From Sphingobacterium multivorum (GTDB taxonomy: Bacteria; Bacteroidota; Bacteroidia; Sphingobacteriales; Sphingobacteriaceae), in contig NZ_CP154261.1 in the NCBI RefSeq assembly GCF_039511225.1, forward strand, positions 2,728,001-2,792,000: a stretch of 64,000 nt of DNA. Reading direction: 5' to 3'. The notes beneath the pieces are model-generated. The model worked only from the letters and a program-made list of their open reading frames with translations, had not been told where the DNA came from and did not search any database. A program made the translations under genes and the position numbers. How positions within the stretch are numbered: position 1 is the first letter of the stretch; each line of letters starts with the position of its first letter. Positions 35,897-44,682 of the stretch are shown here, in pieces.

Positions 35897-36391
35897 TTAA
35901 TGATATATTGCTAACTGCTTTTGCATGGTCTTTCGAATAAAATGAATGCGTGTTTTAATAGTACCTTCAGGCATCTGCATATATTCAGCGATTTCATAAT
36001 ATTTATAACCTTCTAGAAACATGTTGAAAATTTCATAATTATCTTCGGAAAGCTGACGCAATGCTTTTTGTATATCATCCTGGATAAATTTGCTGCTGCT
36101 TAAATTTGTTGAAACAGAATCCGTACTGGCTAAAGCTGCATACTCATGGTGATAGTTCTCGGTACGTTTTGTTTTTCTGTAATGGTTAATATAAATGTTG
36201 CGCATAATCACATACAACCATGAGCCCACCTTAGGGTTATGGATAAGCTTTTCGATGGATTTTAATGCATTAACCATGGTGTCCTGTATAAGATCATTTT
36301 TAATCTCCGGATCTGAAGTAAATTGCGAAGCGAAATTTTTGAGTAGGCTTCTTTTTTCTTTAAAAAATGAGTTTATCTCGATGTGCTGCAT
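35897..36391 (-). CDS. ECF RNA polymerase sigma factor
   Basis: A 164-residue sigma factor. Region 2 spans about 10-80 (DLIQDTMVNALKSIEKLI and GSWLYVIMRNIYINHYRK) and region 4 spans 110-160 (EGYKYYEIAEYMQMPEGTIKTRIHFIRKTMQKQL, the helix-turn-helix). It is closely related to the sigma factor at 53039, sharing EKRSLL, YIN.YRK, YEIF..FL.GYKY.EIA and MPEGTIKTRIH. No anti-sigma gene lies beside either. Two copies of a TAAATnTTACGG-type motif occur upstream (36404-36415 and 36488-36499). Confidence 0.92.
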   Translation of the reverse strand: MQHIEINSFFKEKRSLLKNFASQFTSDPEIKNDLIQDTMVNALKSIEKLIHNPKVGSWLYVIMRNIYINHYRKTKRTENYHHEYAALASTDSVSTNLSSSKFIQDDIQKALRQLSEDNYEIFNMFLEGYKYYEIAEYMQMPEGTIKTRIHFIRKTMQKQLAIYH

Positions 36392-36709
36392 GTTGTTATT
36401 TTCTAAATGTTACGGCAATCATAGAACAACAACAGTGCAGATTTTAGTCAAAATGCTGCGTGTTGGAACGCTGAGACGATCTTTAGGTAAATATTACGGA
36501 AGATGTAATTTATACTTAATATTGGTCATGACTGTTCATTATCAGTATGTTAGAATCACTGTGTGAGTCGCGCCAACATAATCAGCTAAGGATTTAAAAC
36601 CGTATTAAATTTTTGCGATTGGAATTTTCTCGGTAATGCCTCACAGTACACGTTATTTATACGCTTATCTCAGGTATTTCATTAAAAAACGAAGCCATCA
36701 CTTGTTATA
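36392..36709. other. Upstream region of the ECF sigma gene with repeated motif
   Basis: No gene is seen. The 12-base motif TAAATGTTACGG / TAAATATTACGG (11 of 12 identical) appears twice, 84 bases apart. On the minus strand it reads CCGTAAyATTTA towards the sigma gene, as candidate autoregulatory sites. Confidence 0.4.
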
Positions 36710-37108
36710 CTAATGTGCGTTCATGAAGGGAGAGCGTACTGTTAGATTCCTAATCTGTGTAAAAAGCTGGAGAATCTCTATGTTTGGGGCTACATAGGCA
36801 TCAACAAACCGTTGACATCGCTTCGCTTCTTTTAGCTGAGTTTGATCCACAAGAACAATAACGATCAGGTTTGGATAGCGATTATTTAGAAGCGAAAAGA
36901 AAAGGGCGGTATCTTTAAATACCAAACGATAATCGAGCAGCAGCAATTCAGGCTTTTCATGAATGAGAGAATTGCTGCTAATAGATTCAAGAGATGCTGC
37001 TTCTAGTACAACCCTTGCGGGACTTTGTACATGTTCAGAAAAAAGGATGCGATAGGCGAACAACTGCTTTCTCAAACTCGTAATAATACCGATATTGATT
37101 TTTTCCAT
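36710..37108 (-). CDS. Degenerate response-regulator receiver-like protein
   Basis: A 132-residue single-domain protein with a CheY-like pattern: IGIITSL, ELLLLDYRL with the Asp of LLLD where phosphorylation occurs, LIVIVLVDQTQ and DAYVAPNIEILQLF. The acidic pair after strand one is lacking (TSLRKQ instead of DDE) and the conserved Lys is not evident, so Mg-dependent phosphorylation is doubtful. It may bind a partner as a pseudo-receiver. It lies directly downstream of the two nucleotidyltransferase genes on the same strand. Confidence 0.6.
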   Translation of the reverse strand: MEKINIGIITSLRKQLFAYRILFSEHVQSPARVVLEAASLESISSNSLIHEKPELLLLDYRLVFKDTALFFSLLNNRYPNLIVIVLVDQTQLKEAKRCQRFVDAYVAPNIEILQLFTQIRNLTVRSPFMNAH

Positions 37109-37164
37109 AACGAACGATATTGTTGTTGTTTACAAGCCTGCAGTGTCTATAATTCATTGCTCCT

Positions 37165-37650
37165 TTATTGGGGTGTAGTTGAAATAATATTTGCGGAATG
37201 GCATTTTAAACTTGCACCAAAGCTCCTTTCCGCCTTCTCAATTTCTTTTTCACTCACAATTTTTCGAAGCGACTGACTTGAAAATCGGTTTTTGTTCTTG
37301 GTATAACAAATTTCAATTCCCTCTGAAATACAATAATCTCTGCCTGAAAAATCAACCATCTTATAGTCTTCCCCTATAAAGAATTTGTGGACAGGTAGTG
37401 ACTGAAGCATATCTGTAATGTCGTGATCCGATTCAAAAGGGATGATTTCATCAACAAACTGACAGCCTTCCAATTTGATGAATCTTTCGACCATGGTCTG
37501 AGCCGTGTCATGGCCATCAGCTTCCTGTACATTTGAATCAGTTTTAAGTCCCACAATGAGATAATCACACTGACTCTTCGCTTCCTGTAGCGCAACAATA
37601 TGGCCTACATGCAACATGTCAAATACGCCGAAAATAATACCTATAATCAT
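37165..37650 (-). CDS. TagD-like cytidylyltransferase-family protein (copy 2)
   Basis: A 161-residue nucleotidyltransferase of the glycerol-3-phosphate cytidylyltransferase type. The HxGH motif is HVGH (14-17), preceded by GVFDMLH; FIGEDYKM and RFSSQSLRKIV take the places of the GDD and RTxGISTT motifs. The substrate is likely a phosphorylated polyol, sugar or ethanolamine analogue activated with CTP or ATP. It is a tandem paralogue of the next gene upstream (15 bases apart), with about half its residues alike. Confidence 0.85.
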   Translation of the reverse strand: MIIGIIFGVFDMLHVGHIVALQEAKSQCDYLIVGLKTDSNVQEADGHDTAQTMVERFIKLEGCQFVDEIIPFESDHDITDMLQSLPVHKFFIGEDYKMVDFSGRDYCISEGIEICYTKNKNRFSSQSLRKIVSEKEIEKAERSFGASLKCHSANIISTTPQ

Positions 37651-37665
37651 ATTTTTACTATTAGT

Positions 37666-38148
37666 TTATGCGTTTATGCGCTTTAACGCGTAATTAGCCC
37701 CATCGTTTATACTGACTACGGCGCCCTTACTAGTGTTTTCCTTCGATGCAATTATTCTTCGCAAAGACGAACTCGAGAACCTGTTTTCCCGTCTATTGAA
37801 ATAAAGTCGTATCCCTTTTTCTTCGCAATACTGTCTGCCTGTAAATGCCTTATCCATATATTCATCACCCAAAATGCGAACATGTATTTTGTATGAACGT
37901 AAAACATCTTCTAGGTCCTGCTCAGTAGCGTAAGGGATAATCATATCCACATGTTTACATGCCTTTAATTGCATGTAGCGTTCAAATACCGATTGTGTCG
38001 GCTTGTTTTTTTCTGGACGATCCAGCGTTGGATCTGTCTGCAGACCGCAAATCAGAAAGTCGCACTGTTCTTTGGCATCTTCGAGCATCTTAATGTGACC
38101 TGCATGAAGCAGATCAAAAGCGGAAAACGTAATTCCTATTTTTTTCAT
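37666..38148 (-). CDS. TagD-like cytidylyltransferase-family protein (copy 1)
   Basis: A 160-residue protein with SAFDLLHAGH (HxGH at 15-18), ILGDEYMDKAFTGRQYCEEKGI and NRRENRFSSSSLRRII. It is the first gene of a three-gene minus-strand unit with its paralogue and the receiver-like protein. It is divergent from the treY-malQ operon, with 181 bases between. The pair may supply activated precursors for an envelope glycan, or act as a heteromer. Confidence 0.85.
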   Translation of the reverse strand: MKKIGITFSAFDLLHAGHIKMLEDAKEQCDFLICGLQTDPTLDRPEKNKPTQSVFERYMQLKACKHVDMIIPYATEQDLEDVLRSYKIHVRILGDEYMDKAFTGRQYCEEKGIRLYFNRRENRFSSSSLRRIIASKENTSKGAVVSINDGANYALKRINA

Positions 38149-38303
38149 ATTATAATAATTTAAACTGCAATTATTGAAGAAGTACAGGTAGAACGCAGCT
38201 CAGAAAGATTCGTTTTAATTTTAAATTATTTTTTTGCCTTATTATTTTCAACACCCTTCCATCTCATTTCAACTTCCCTTTTTTGAAAAACGATTGAACT
38301 AAA

Positions 38304-38333
38304 ATGGCTGGCTGGCGTTCTGAACTAAAATGA
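38304..38333 (+). CDS. Possible leader mini-ORF overlapping the treY-malQ start
   Basis: ATG at 38304 encodes MAGWRSELK and stops at a TGA that overlaps the next start as ATGA. The mini-ORF start and the treY-malQ start both lie at the end of a 12-base direct repeat TGAACTAAAATG (38295-38306 and 38321-38332). Confidence 0.35.
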   Translation: MAGWRSELK

Positions 38334-41300
38334 AATCCAGCGCTATGCAGACGAATAGAAATGTATCCATTAATAAGCCAAATACAACCTACAGAATTCA
38401 ATTTCATAAAGCGTTTAACTTTGCTGATTTTAAGGCCATAATTCCTTACCTGCTTGATCTAGGTATAGATACTATTTATGCTGCACCTATTTTACAATCA
38501 ACGCCGGGGAGTGTCCATGGCTATGACGGTGTTAATACGCATCAGATAAATCCAGAATTAGGTACACTCGAAGAGCTCAGGGCTATTAAGAAACAATTAA
38601 GAGAATCCAATATCAAGTGGATTCAGGATATCGTTCCTAACCACATGGCATTTCATCCAGCGAACGAATGGCTCATGGATTTGCTGGAATTTGGACAGTC
38701 ATCAACATTTAGCCGTTTTTTTGATACCTGCTATAGTTCGAATTTATTTGAGCAGGGAAAATTAATGGTGCCTATATTAGCAAAGACTTTGGATGAAGCA
38801 ATATCAGACAATGAAATTACAGTCGTTTCTTCCGATGATAGTCTTCGACTTTCTTATCAAGGAAATGTTTATCCAATTTCACCAGAATCCTATGGCTTTA
38901 TATTGGGCGATTATTTACGGGACACACAAGCCGATTTTAGCGGCCTTTTGGTTCAGATAAATACCGCTCAAGCCAATGGAGATAACGAAGAGTGGAAGCA
39001 ATTGCGTGTCCACCTCTTTAAAGATCTTTCGGATGATATACTTACGTCTATGCTACAACGCTTTAATGCTGACCCGGATCGTATTCTTGCATTGGTAACT
39101 AGTCAGAATTATGAGCTTTGTCCTTGGTGGCATACACATCAACGAATAAATTATAGACGTTTTTTTACGGTCAACGAACTAATTTGTTTAAATGTGCAGG
39201 ACGAAGAAGTATTCAAGCAGTCTCATGAGCTAATCAAAACACTCGTTGACGAGGGGCTGATTGATGGACTCCGCATTGACCATATCGATGGACTTTATAA
39301 TCCCACAGCCTACCTCTACAATTTGAGAAAATATATCAGTCCGAAAACGTATATCGTCGCTGAAAAGATACTGGAGAAAGGAGAGAAGCTCCCGCTCGAA
39401 TGGCCCATACAGGGAACAACGGGCTATGATTTTTTATCAGTTTGTAATAATGTATGTTCCTGCCAGTCAGGAAAGAAAATATTGAATAACTATTATCGCA
39501 AAGTTACTGGCGAAAACTTATCAATTAAAAAAGATCAATATGCAAAAAAATGTAAGATTCTTACAGATCAGATGCAGGGAGAGGTCGACAATCTTGCCAA
39601 ATCGTTAGCATCGCTTCTAGGTGTTGTTGACCAAGAGAAGCGGGATGCGCTAAAGGATATTTTAAAGTCCTTTATTGCACTTTTTCCGGTCTATCGGCTT
39701 TATGACGACTGCTTTCCATTGTCAATAACGAACTTCGAACTTGTGTCTTCACTTTTTGACAAGTTGATGAAGAACCCCGAGCTCGACCAAGAGCTGGTCG
39801 ATCAATTCCGAAATCTGTTTCAGCAAGCGCAGGTAGCTTATCAATCGCCGAACCAAACTGCTTTGGTGGATTTCTTTCTCCGCTGCATGCAATTGACAGG
39901 GCCGGTAATGGCAAAAGGGGTGGAAGATACCTTGATGTACACCTACAACCGGTTTATTGGACATAATGAAGTGGGTGACCATCCGCAGAATTTAGGGCTT
40001 AGTATCAAGCAATTTCACCGATTTATGCAGGATAGGCAAAAAGATTGGCCGCTGTCAATCAACGCCAGTTCAACACACGACACCAAGCGGGGGGAGGATT
40101 CACGGAGCCGTCTTTTGGTCCTGACTGCTATGGCGCAAAAGTGGGTAAAACAACTGCGCATTTGGCAGGGTGTGGTCTGGAATGAATATCGAAAGGACAT
40201 TCCGCACCCAAATGATGAATATTTCATCTACCAGTCTTTGGTCTCCTCTTATCCAATGGAGAAACAGGATGCGAAGGCAAATACAGCATCATTTGAAGAA
40301 CGTTTTTTGGACTACTTGGTTAAATACCTTCGCGAAGGTAAAGAACGCTCAAGCTGGGAGAATCCAAATTTAGTTTATGAAGCTTCAGTTCGGGACTTCG
40401 CTTCTTTTTTGCTGGACAAAGACCGTCCTTTTTTTACGAGCTTTTATCAATTTATTGAGGCAGTCGCTGATTATGGGATATTGAATTCACTTATTCAGCA
40501 AATTTTAAAGTTTACTTGTCCTGGTATACCCGATATCTATCAGGGATCAGAACTTTGGAACTATAGCTTTGTTGATCCCGATAACCGACGACCTATAGCT
40601 TATGAATTAAGTAAAAGTCTCCTCGACACTATCGAAGAGACAGCCAAAGAAGAGCGAATTCCATTTTTATGGCGAAATAGACACGATGGAAGAATAAAGC
40701 TTTGGTTGGTAAAGGAATTGGTGAAACTGAGAAAGGACGATCATACACTTGCACCGGATAGCAGCTATATTCCACTGAAGGTGACTGGTCGATATCGGAA
40801 ACATATATTGGCTTTCGCACGTAGGTCAGGGGATGAGTGGTTAGTGGTGATTTTACCGCTACATCTTGCCGCTATTGGTAAAATCTCAAAATTTGTGCCC
40901 TGTTCATTTGATTGGTCCGATACAAAAGTTCAGCTCTTAACTCATCGTTCAGTGACTTGGCAGCATATTTTGATGGATAGCAGTGGCGAAGGCACAGAAG
41001 TTTCCATCAATGCTATTTTTAAGGATCTTCCCATGGCGATCTTGAAATATAAAGATTCCACTCAGAAAAGGAGTTCCGGTGTATTGTTGCATATAAGCTC
41101 ATTGCCGTCATCTTATGGGATCGGAGATCTCGGGAATGAAGCTCGCCGTTTTGTTAAACAGCTCCAACGTGGTGGCCAAAGCTGGTGGCAGATCCTTCCA
41201 TTGGGGCCTACAGACTTAGCACAATGTTATTCGCCTTATAGCACCTTAAGCAGCAGGGCTGGAAATCCCTTACTCATCGATTTAAAGGAATTATTAAAAT

Positions 41301-42550
41301 TTGGCTTGCTGAATAAGGATGAATTGAAGACCTTGAAAAAGAAGGGCTTGCAAACAATAGATTTCGCGGAAATAAACAGCTCAAAATATCGGCTCCTTGA
41401 AAAGGCATTCCATCGTCTTCCAGCGCAGCCTACGCATGAATTCTCCGAGTTTGTAGACCGCGAATCTTCCTGGCTTGATGATTATGCACTCTTCAAAGTT
41501 TTGAAAAATAGACATGACGATCGTCCATGGTATCAATGGCCAGCGCTTTATAAGCTTCGCGATAGCGCAGCGCTGGAAGATTTCGCCACTCGATTTGCAG
41601 ATGAATTGCAACAGGAAAAATGGTTTCAGTTCCTGTTTTTTAGGCAATGGAGTGCGTTAAGAAACTTTGCGCGTGATTATGGGATTAGGTTTATAGGCGA
41701 TATCCCATTTTATGTTGCCTATGATTCTGCCGATGTATGGGTCAATCCGCAGTACTTTTCTTTAAAAGCAGACGGTACTATAAATCATGTTGCGGGGGTA
41801 CCACCCGATTACTTCAACGCCGACGGCCAATTATGGGGGATGCCAACCTATAATTGGAGCTCACTTCAAAAAGATGGTTATCAATGGTGGGTGGAACGTT
41901 TGTCACACAACTGTACGCTGTTCGATACATTACGGCTTGACCATTTCCGAGCATTTTCTTCCTATTGGGAAGTGCCCCACGAAGAAACTTCCGCAAAAAA
42001 TGGAAGCTGGGTTGTAGGGCCAGGGTCGGATTTTTTTGATCATGTGAAAACTACGTTGGATCATATGCCTTTTATCGCCGAAGATCTTGGTGACATAGAC
42101 GCTAAGGTATATCAGCTACGTAACGAATATAATTTTCCGGGAATGGCTGTATTACAATTTGCTTTTGGCAACGATATGCCCCATTCACCTCATATCCCGC
42201 ATCAATATAACCGCAATACTGTCGCCTATACGGGCACCCACGACAATAATACTTCGCTGTCTTGGTTTAATCAAGATCTCGATGGAGCGGGCAAAGAAAG
42301 GATCAATAATTACTATGGGCAAATCGTTGAAAATACAAATCTAAATGATGTCCTAATACGTTCACTCTACGCATCCGTTGCAGACAGCGTCATTATCGCG
42401 ATGCAAGATATCCTGAATCTTGATGGATCTTGCCGCATGAACCGTCCCGCTAGCACAGCTGGCAATTGGGTATGGCGTATGCAAAAAGGGGCATTTGCAG
42501 CAAACCACCAGGAGAAATTAGCTTACTACACGAAATTATACAACCGTTAA
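38330..42550 (+). CDS. treY-malQ: TreY-MalQ fusion: malto-oligosyltrehalose synthase + 4-alpha-glucanotransferase
   Basis: A 1406-residue bifunctional cytoplasmic enzyme. Residues 1 to about 905 are TreY (GH13): TYRIQFHKAFNF, HGYDGVNTHQI, GLRIDHIDGLYNP (nucleophile Asp), IVAEKILE (acid/base Glu) and STHDTKRGEDSR. It turns the reducing end of a maltodextrin into a trehalosyl unit. Residues from about 912 are MalQ (GH77): SSGVLLHISSLPSSYGIGDLG, LRLDHFRAF, FIAEDLGDI and YTGTHDNNT, which transfers glucan chains between maltodextrins. The junction has no obvious long linker. It heads a three-gene operon with GlgX (8 bases) and TreZ. ATG 38345 is an alternative start. Confidence 0.95.
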   Translation: MKSSAMQTNRNVSINKPNTTYRIQFHKAFNFADFKAIIPYLLDLGIDTIYAAPILQSTPGSVHGYDGVNTHQINPELGTLEELRAIKKQLRESNIKWIQDIVPNHMAFHPANEWLMDLLEFGQSSTFSRFFDTCYSSNLFEQGKLMVPILAKTLDEAISDNEITVVSSDDSLRLSYQGNVYPISPESYGFILGDYLRDTQADFSGLLVQINTAQANGDNEEWKQLRVHLFKDLSDDILTSMLQRFNADPDRILALVTSQNYELCPWWHTHQRINYRRFFTVNELICLNVQDEEVFKQSHELIKTLVDEGLIDGLRIDHIDGLYNPTAYLYNLRKYISPKTYIVAEKILEKGEKLPLEWPIQGTTGYDFLSVCNNVCSCQSGKKILNNYYRKVTGENLSIKKDQYAKKCKILTDQMQGEVDNLAKSLASLLGVVDQEKRDALKDILKSFIALFPVYRLYDDCFPLSITNFELVSSLFDKLMKNPELDQELVDQFRNLFQQAQVAYQSPNQTALVDFFLRCMQLTGPVMAKGVEDTLMYTYNRFIGHNEVGDHPQNLGLSIKQFHRFMQDRQKDWPLSINASSTHDTKRGEDSRSRLLVLTAMAQKWVKQLRIWQGVVWNEYRKDIPHPNDEYFIYQSLVSSYPMEKQDAKANTASFEERFLDYLVKYLREGKERSSWENPNLVYEASVRDFASFLLDKDRPFFTSFYQFIEAVADYGILNSLIQQILKFTCPGIPDIYQGSELWNYSFVDPDNRRPIAYELSKSLLDTIEETAKEERIPFLWRNRHDGRIKLWLVKELVKLRKDDHTLAPDSSYIPLKVTGRYRKHILAFARRSGDEWLVVILPLHLAAIGKISKFVPCSFDWSDTKVQLLTHRSVTWQHILMDSSGEGTEVSINAIFKDLPMAILKYKDSTQKRSSGVLLHISSLPSSYGIGDLGNEARRFVKQLQRGGQSWWQILPLGPTDLAQCYSPYSTLSSRAGNPLLIDLKELLKFGLLNKDELKTLKKKGLQTIDFAEINSSKYRLLEKAFHRLPAQPTHEFSEFVDRESSWLDDYALFKVLKNRHDDRPWYQWPALYKLRDSAALEDFATRFADELQQEKWFQFLFFRQWSALRNFARDYGIRFIGDIPFYVAYDSADVWVNPQYFSLKADGTINHVAGVPPDYFNADGQLWGMPTYNWSSLQKDGYQWWVERLSHNCTLFDTLRLDHFRAFSSYWEVPHEETSAKNGSWVVGPGSDFFDHVKTTLDHMPFIAEDLGDIDAKVYQLRNEYNFPGMAVLQFAFGNDMPHSPHIPHQYNRNTVAYTGTHDNNTSLSWFNQDLDGAGKERINNYYGQIVENTNLNDVLIRSLYASVADSVIIAMQDILNLDGSCRMNRPASTAGNWVWRMQKGAFAANHQEKLAYYTKLYNR

Positions 42551-42558
42551 ACATACAG

Positions 42559-44667
42559 ATGGAAACAAAAATTTATACCGGAAGCCCTTATCCATTAGGA
42601 GCTACTTACGATGGGGAAGGGGTTAACTTTGCCCTTTTCTCCGAACATGCTGAAGCTGTTGAACTTTGCCTCTATACTAGTTCCGATGAGGAGGAAGTCG
42701 CAAAATTTAAAATAACCGAGAAGACGCACCAAGTGTGGCATATCTATCTCTCGGGAATTAAGCCTGGACAACGCTACGGCTATCGGGTATATGGTCCGCA
42801 CGATCCATCGCAGGGACACCGTTTTAACCCCCATAAATTGTTGATTGATCCGTATGCAAAAGCAATATCAGGTACTGTACAATGGGATGATGCTTTATTC
42901 GCGTACACTATAGGGGAGGACGATATGAGCTTCGATACAACGGACAGCGCTCCTTTTGTCCCCAAAGCTGTTGTTATTGATAACAAATTTGATTGGGGGA
43001 ACGACAGTCCGCTGCGGGTACCGATGCATCAGAGTGTGATTTATGAAACCCACGTAAAAGGTTTTACAGCGACACATCCTGACATTCCCGAAGAAATAAG
43101 AGGAACCTATGCTGCTTTGGCACATCCTGTTGCTATAAATTACCTGAAAGAACTGGGTATTACTGCCGTCGAATTGTTGCCGATCCATCATTTTTTGACT
43201 GACCGTCATTTAAAGGACAAAGGACTCACTAACTATTGGGGATACAATAGCATCGGTTTTTTTGCTCCCGATGTGTGCTATTCCGCTTCAGGTACACATG
43301 GTGAGCAGGTTATGGAATTTAAAAAAATGGTCAAGGCCTTACATGATGCCGGTATCGAAGTGATCCTCGATGTTGTCTACAACCATACCGGCGAAGGTAA
43401 CGAAATGGGGCCAACACTGTCTTTTAGAGGGATTGATAATGCTTCTTATTATCGCTTGGCGGAAGATCCACGGTATTATATGGATTTTACCGGAACTGGC
43501 AATACCTTAAATACACGTCAACCCAATGTATTACGTCTGATTATGGACAGTCTGCGCTATTGGGTTGAGGAAATGCATGTTGACGGGTTCCGCTTTGATT
43601 TGGCATCAGCATTGGCACGGGAGTTACACGAGGTCGATAAATTAAGTTCATTCTTTGACGTTATTCATCAAGATCCCATAATTTCACAGGTTAAACTCAT
43701 TGCGGAACCTTGGGATATCGGAGAAGGGGGCTACCAAGTTGGCGAATTTCCTGCCGGCTGGGCCGAATGGAATGGAAAATACCGTGATTGTATCCGCGAT
43801 TATTGGATCGGGGCAGACAGCATGATTGCTGAATTTGCCAATCGCCTTACAGGATCCTCCGATTTGTATAGGGGGGATAATCGAACACCTTCGGCCAGCG
43901 TTAATTTTATTACGGCCCACGATGGATTTACACTTCATGACCTCGTATCGTATAACGATAAGCACAACGAAGCCAATGGCGAGGATAATCAAGATGGTGA
44001 AAGTCACAATCGCTCCTGGAACTGCGGGGCCGAAGGACCGACAGATGATGCTACAGTAAATAGGCTAAGACAAAAACAAAAACGAAATATGCTGGTGACC
44101 TTGTTCCTGTCGCAAGGTGTGCCTATGCTCGTTGCTGGCGATGAACTGGGCAGAACACAGCAAGGCAACAATAATGCGTATTGCCAGGACAATGAGATCT
44201 CTTGGCTGGACTGGACCAGCGTGGATGGAACTTTATTGGATTTTACTAAAAAATTAATTCATTTTCGCCGTGAACACCCTGTATTCTGCCGCCGCAAATG
44301 GTTTCAAGGTATACCTATTCGTGGTACGGGTGTCGAGGATATCGTATGGTTTCTCCCAGATGCATCTGAGATGGACGATCATCATTGGCAGGAGGATTAT
44401 GCCCGTTCCCTTGCTGTATTTCTCAATGGTCAGGGAATTCGATCAGTAGACACCGATGGTAATAAAATAGTGGATGCCAATTTTTACCTTTTATTTAATG
44501 CCCATTGGGAAGATGTCGCCTATAAACTCCCTAGTGAAATCTATGGGGCTTCCTGGAATAAGATCATAGATACGAATAGCGATAGGATAGGTGATTTTGA
44601 GGAGTTTCCAGCTGGGGATACGGTTTTAGTTCCCTCGCGCTCGATTCTTTTATTTCAATCACAATAG
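42559..44667 (+). CDS. glgX: Glycogen debranching enzyme GlgX
   Basis: A 702-residue isoamylase-type GH13 enzyme that hydrolyses alpha-1,6 branches of glycogen limit dextrins. The true start is ATG 42559, just after the treY-malQ stop; a longer reading lies inside that gene. A CBM48-like N-terminal domain begins PLGATYDGEGVNFALFS, and catalytic motifs are VVYNHTGEGNEMG, GFRFDLASALA (Asp), LIAEPWDIGEGGYQ (Glu) and FITAHDGFTLHDLV. It supplies linear chains to TreY and TreZ. Confidence 0.95.
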   Translation: METKIYTGSPYPLGATYDGEGVNFALFSEHAEAVELCLYTSSDEEEVAKFKITEKTHQVWHIYLSGIKPGQRYGYRVYGPHDPSQGHRFNPHKLLIDPYAKAISGTVQWDDALFAYTIGEDDMSFDTTDSAPFVPKAVVIDNKFDWGNDSPLRVPMHQSVIYETHVKGFTATHPDIPEEIRGTYAALAHPVAINYLKELGITAVELLPIHHFLTDRHLKDKGLTNYWGYNSIGFFAPDVCYSASGTHGEQVMEFKKMVKALHDAGIEVILDVVYNHTGEGNEMGPTLSFRGIDNASYYRLAEDPRYYMDFTGTGNTLNTRQPNVLRLIMDSLRYWVEEMHVDGFRFDLASALARELHEVDKLSSFFDVIHQDPIISQVKLIAEPWDIGEGGYQVGEFPAGWAEWNGKYRDCIRDYWIGADSMIAEFANRLTGSSDLYRGDNRTPSASVNFITAHDGFTLHDLVSYNDKHNEANGEDNQDGESHNRSWNCGAEGPTDDATVNRLRQKQKRNMLVTLFLSQGVPMLVAGDELGRTQQGNNNAYCQDNEISWLDWTSVDGTLLDFTKKLIHFRREHPVFCRRKWFQGIPIRGTGVEDIVWFLPDASEMDDHHWQEDYARSLAVFLNGQGIRSVDTDGNKIVDANFYLLFNAHWEDVAYKLPSEIYGASWNKIIDTNSDRIGDFEEFPAGDTVLVPSRSILLFQSQ

Positions 44668-44682
44668 AGCGACCACTGGATT

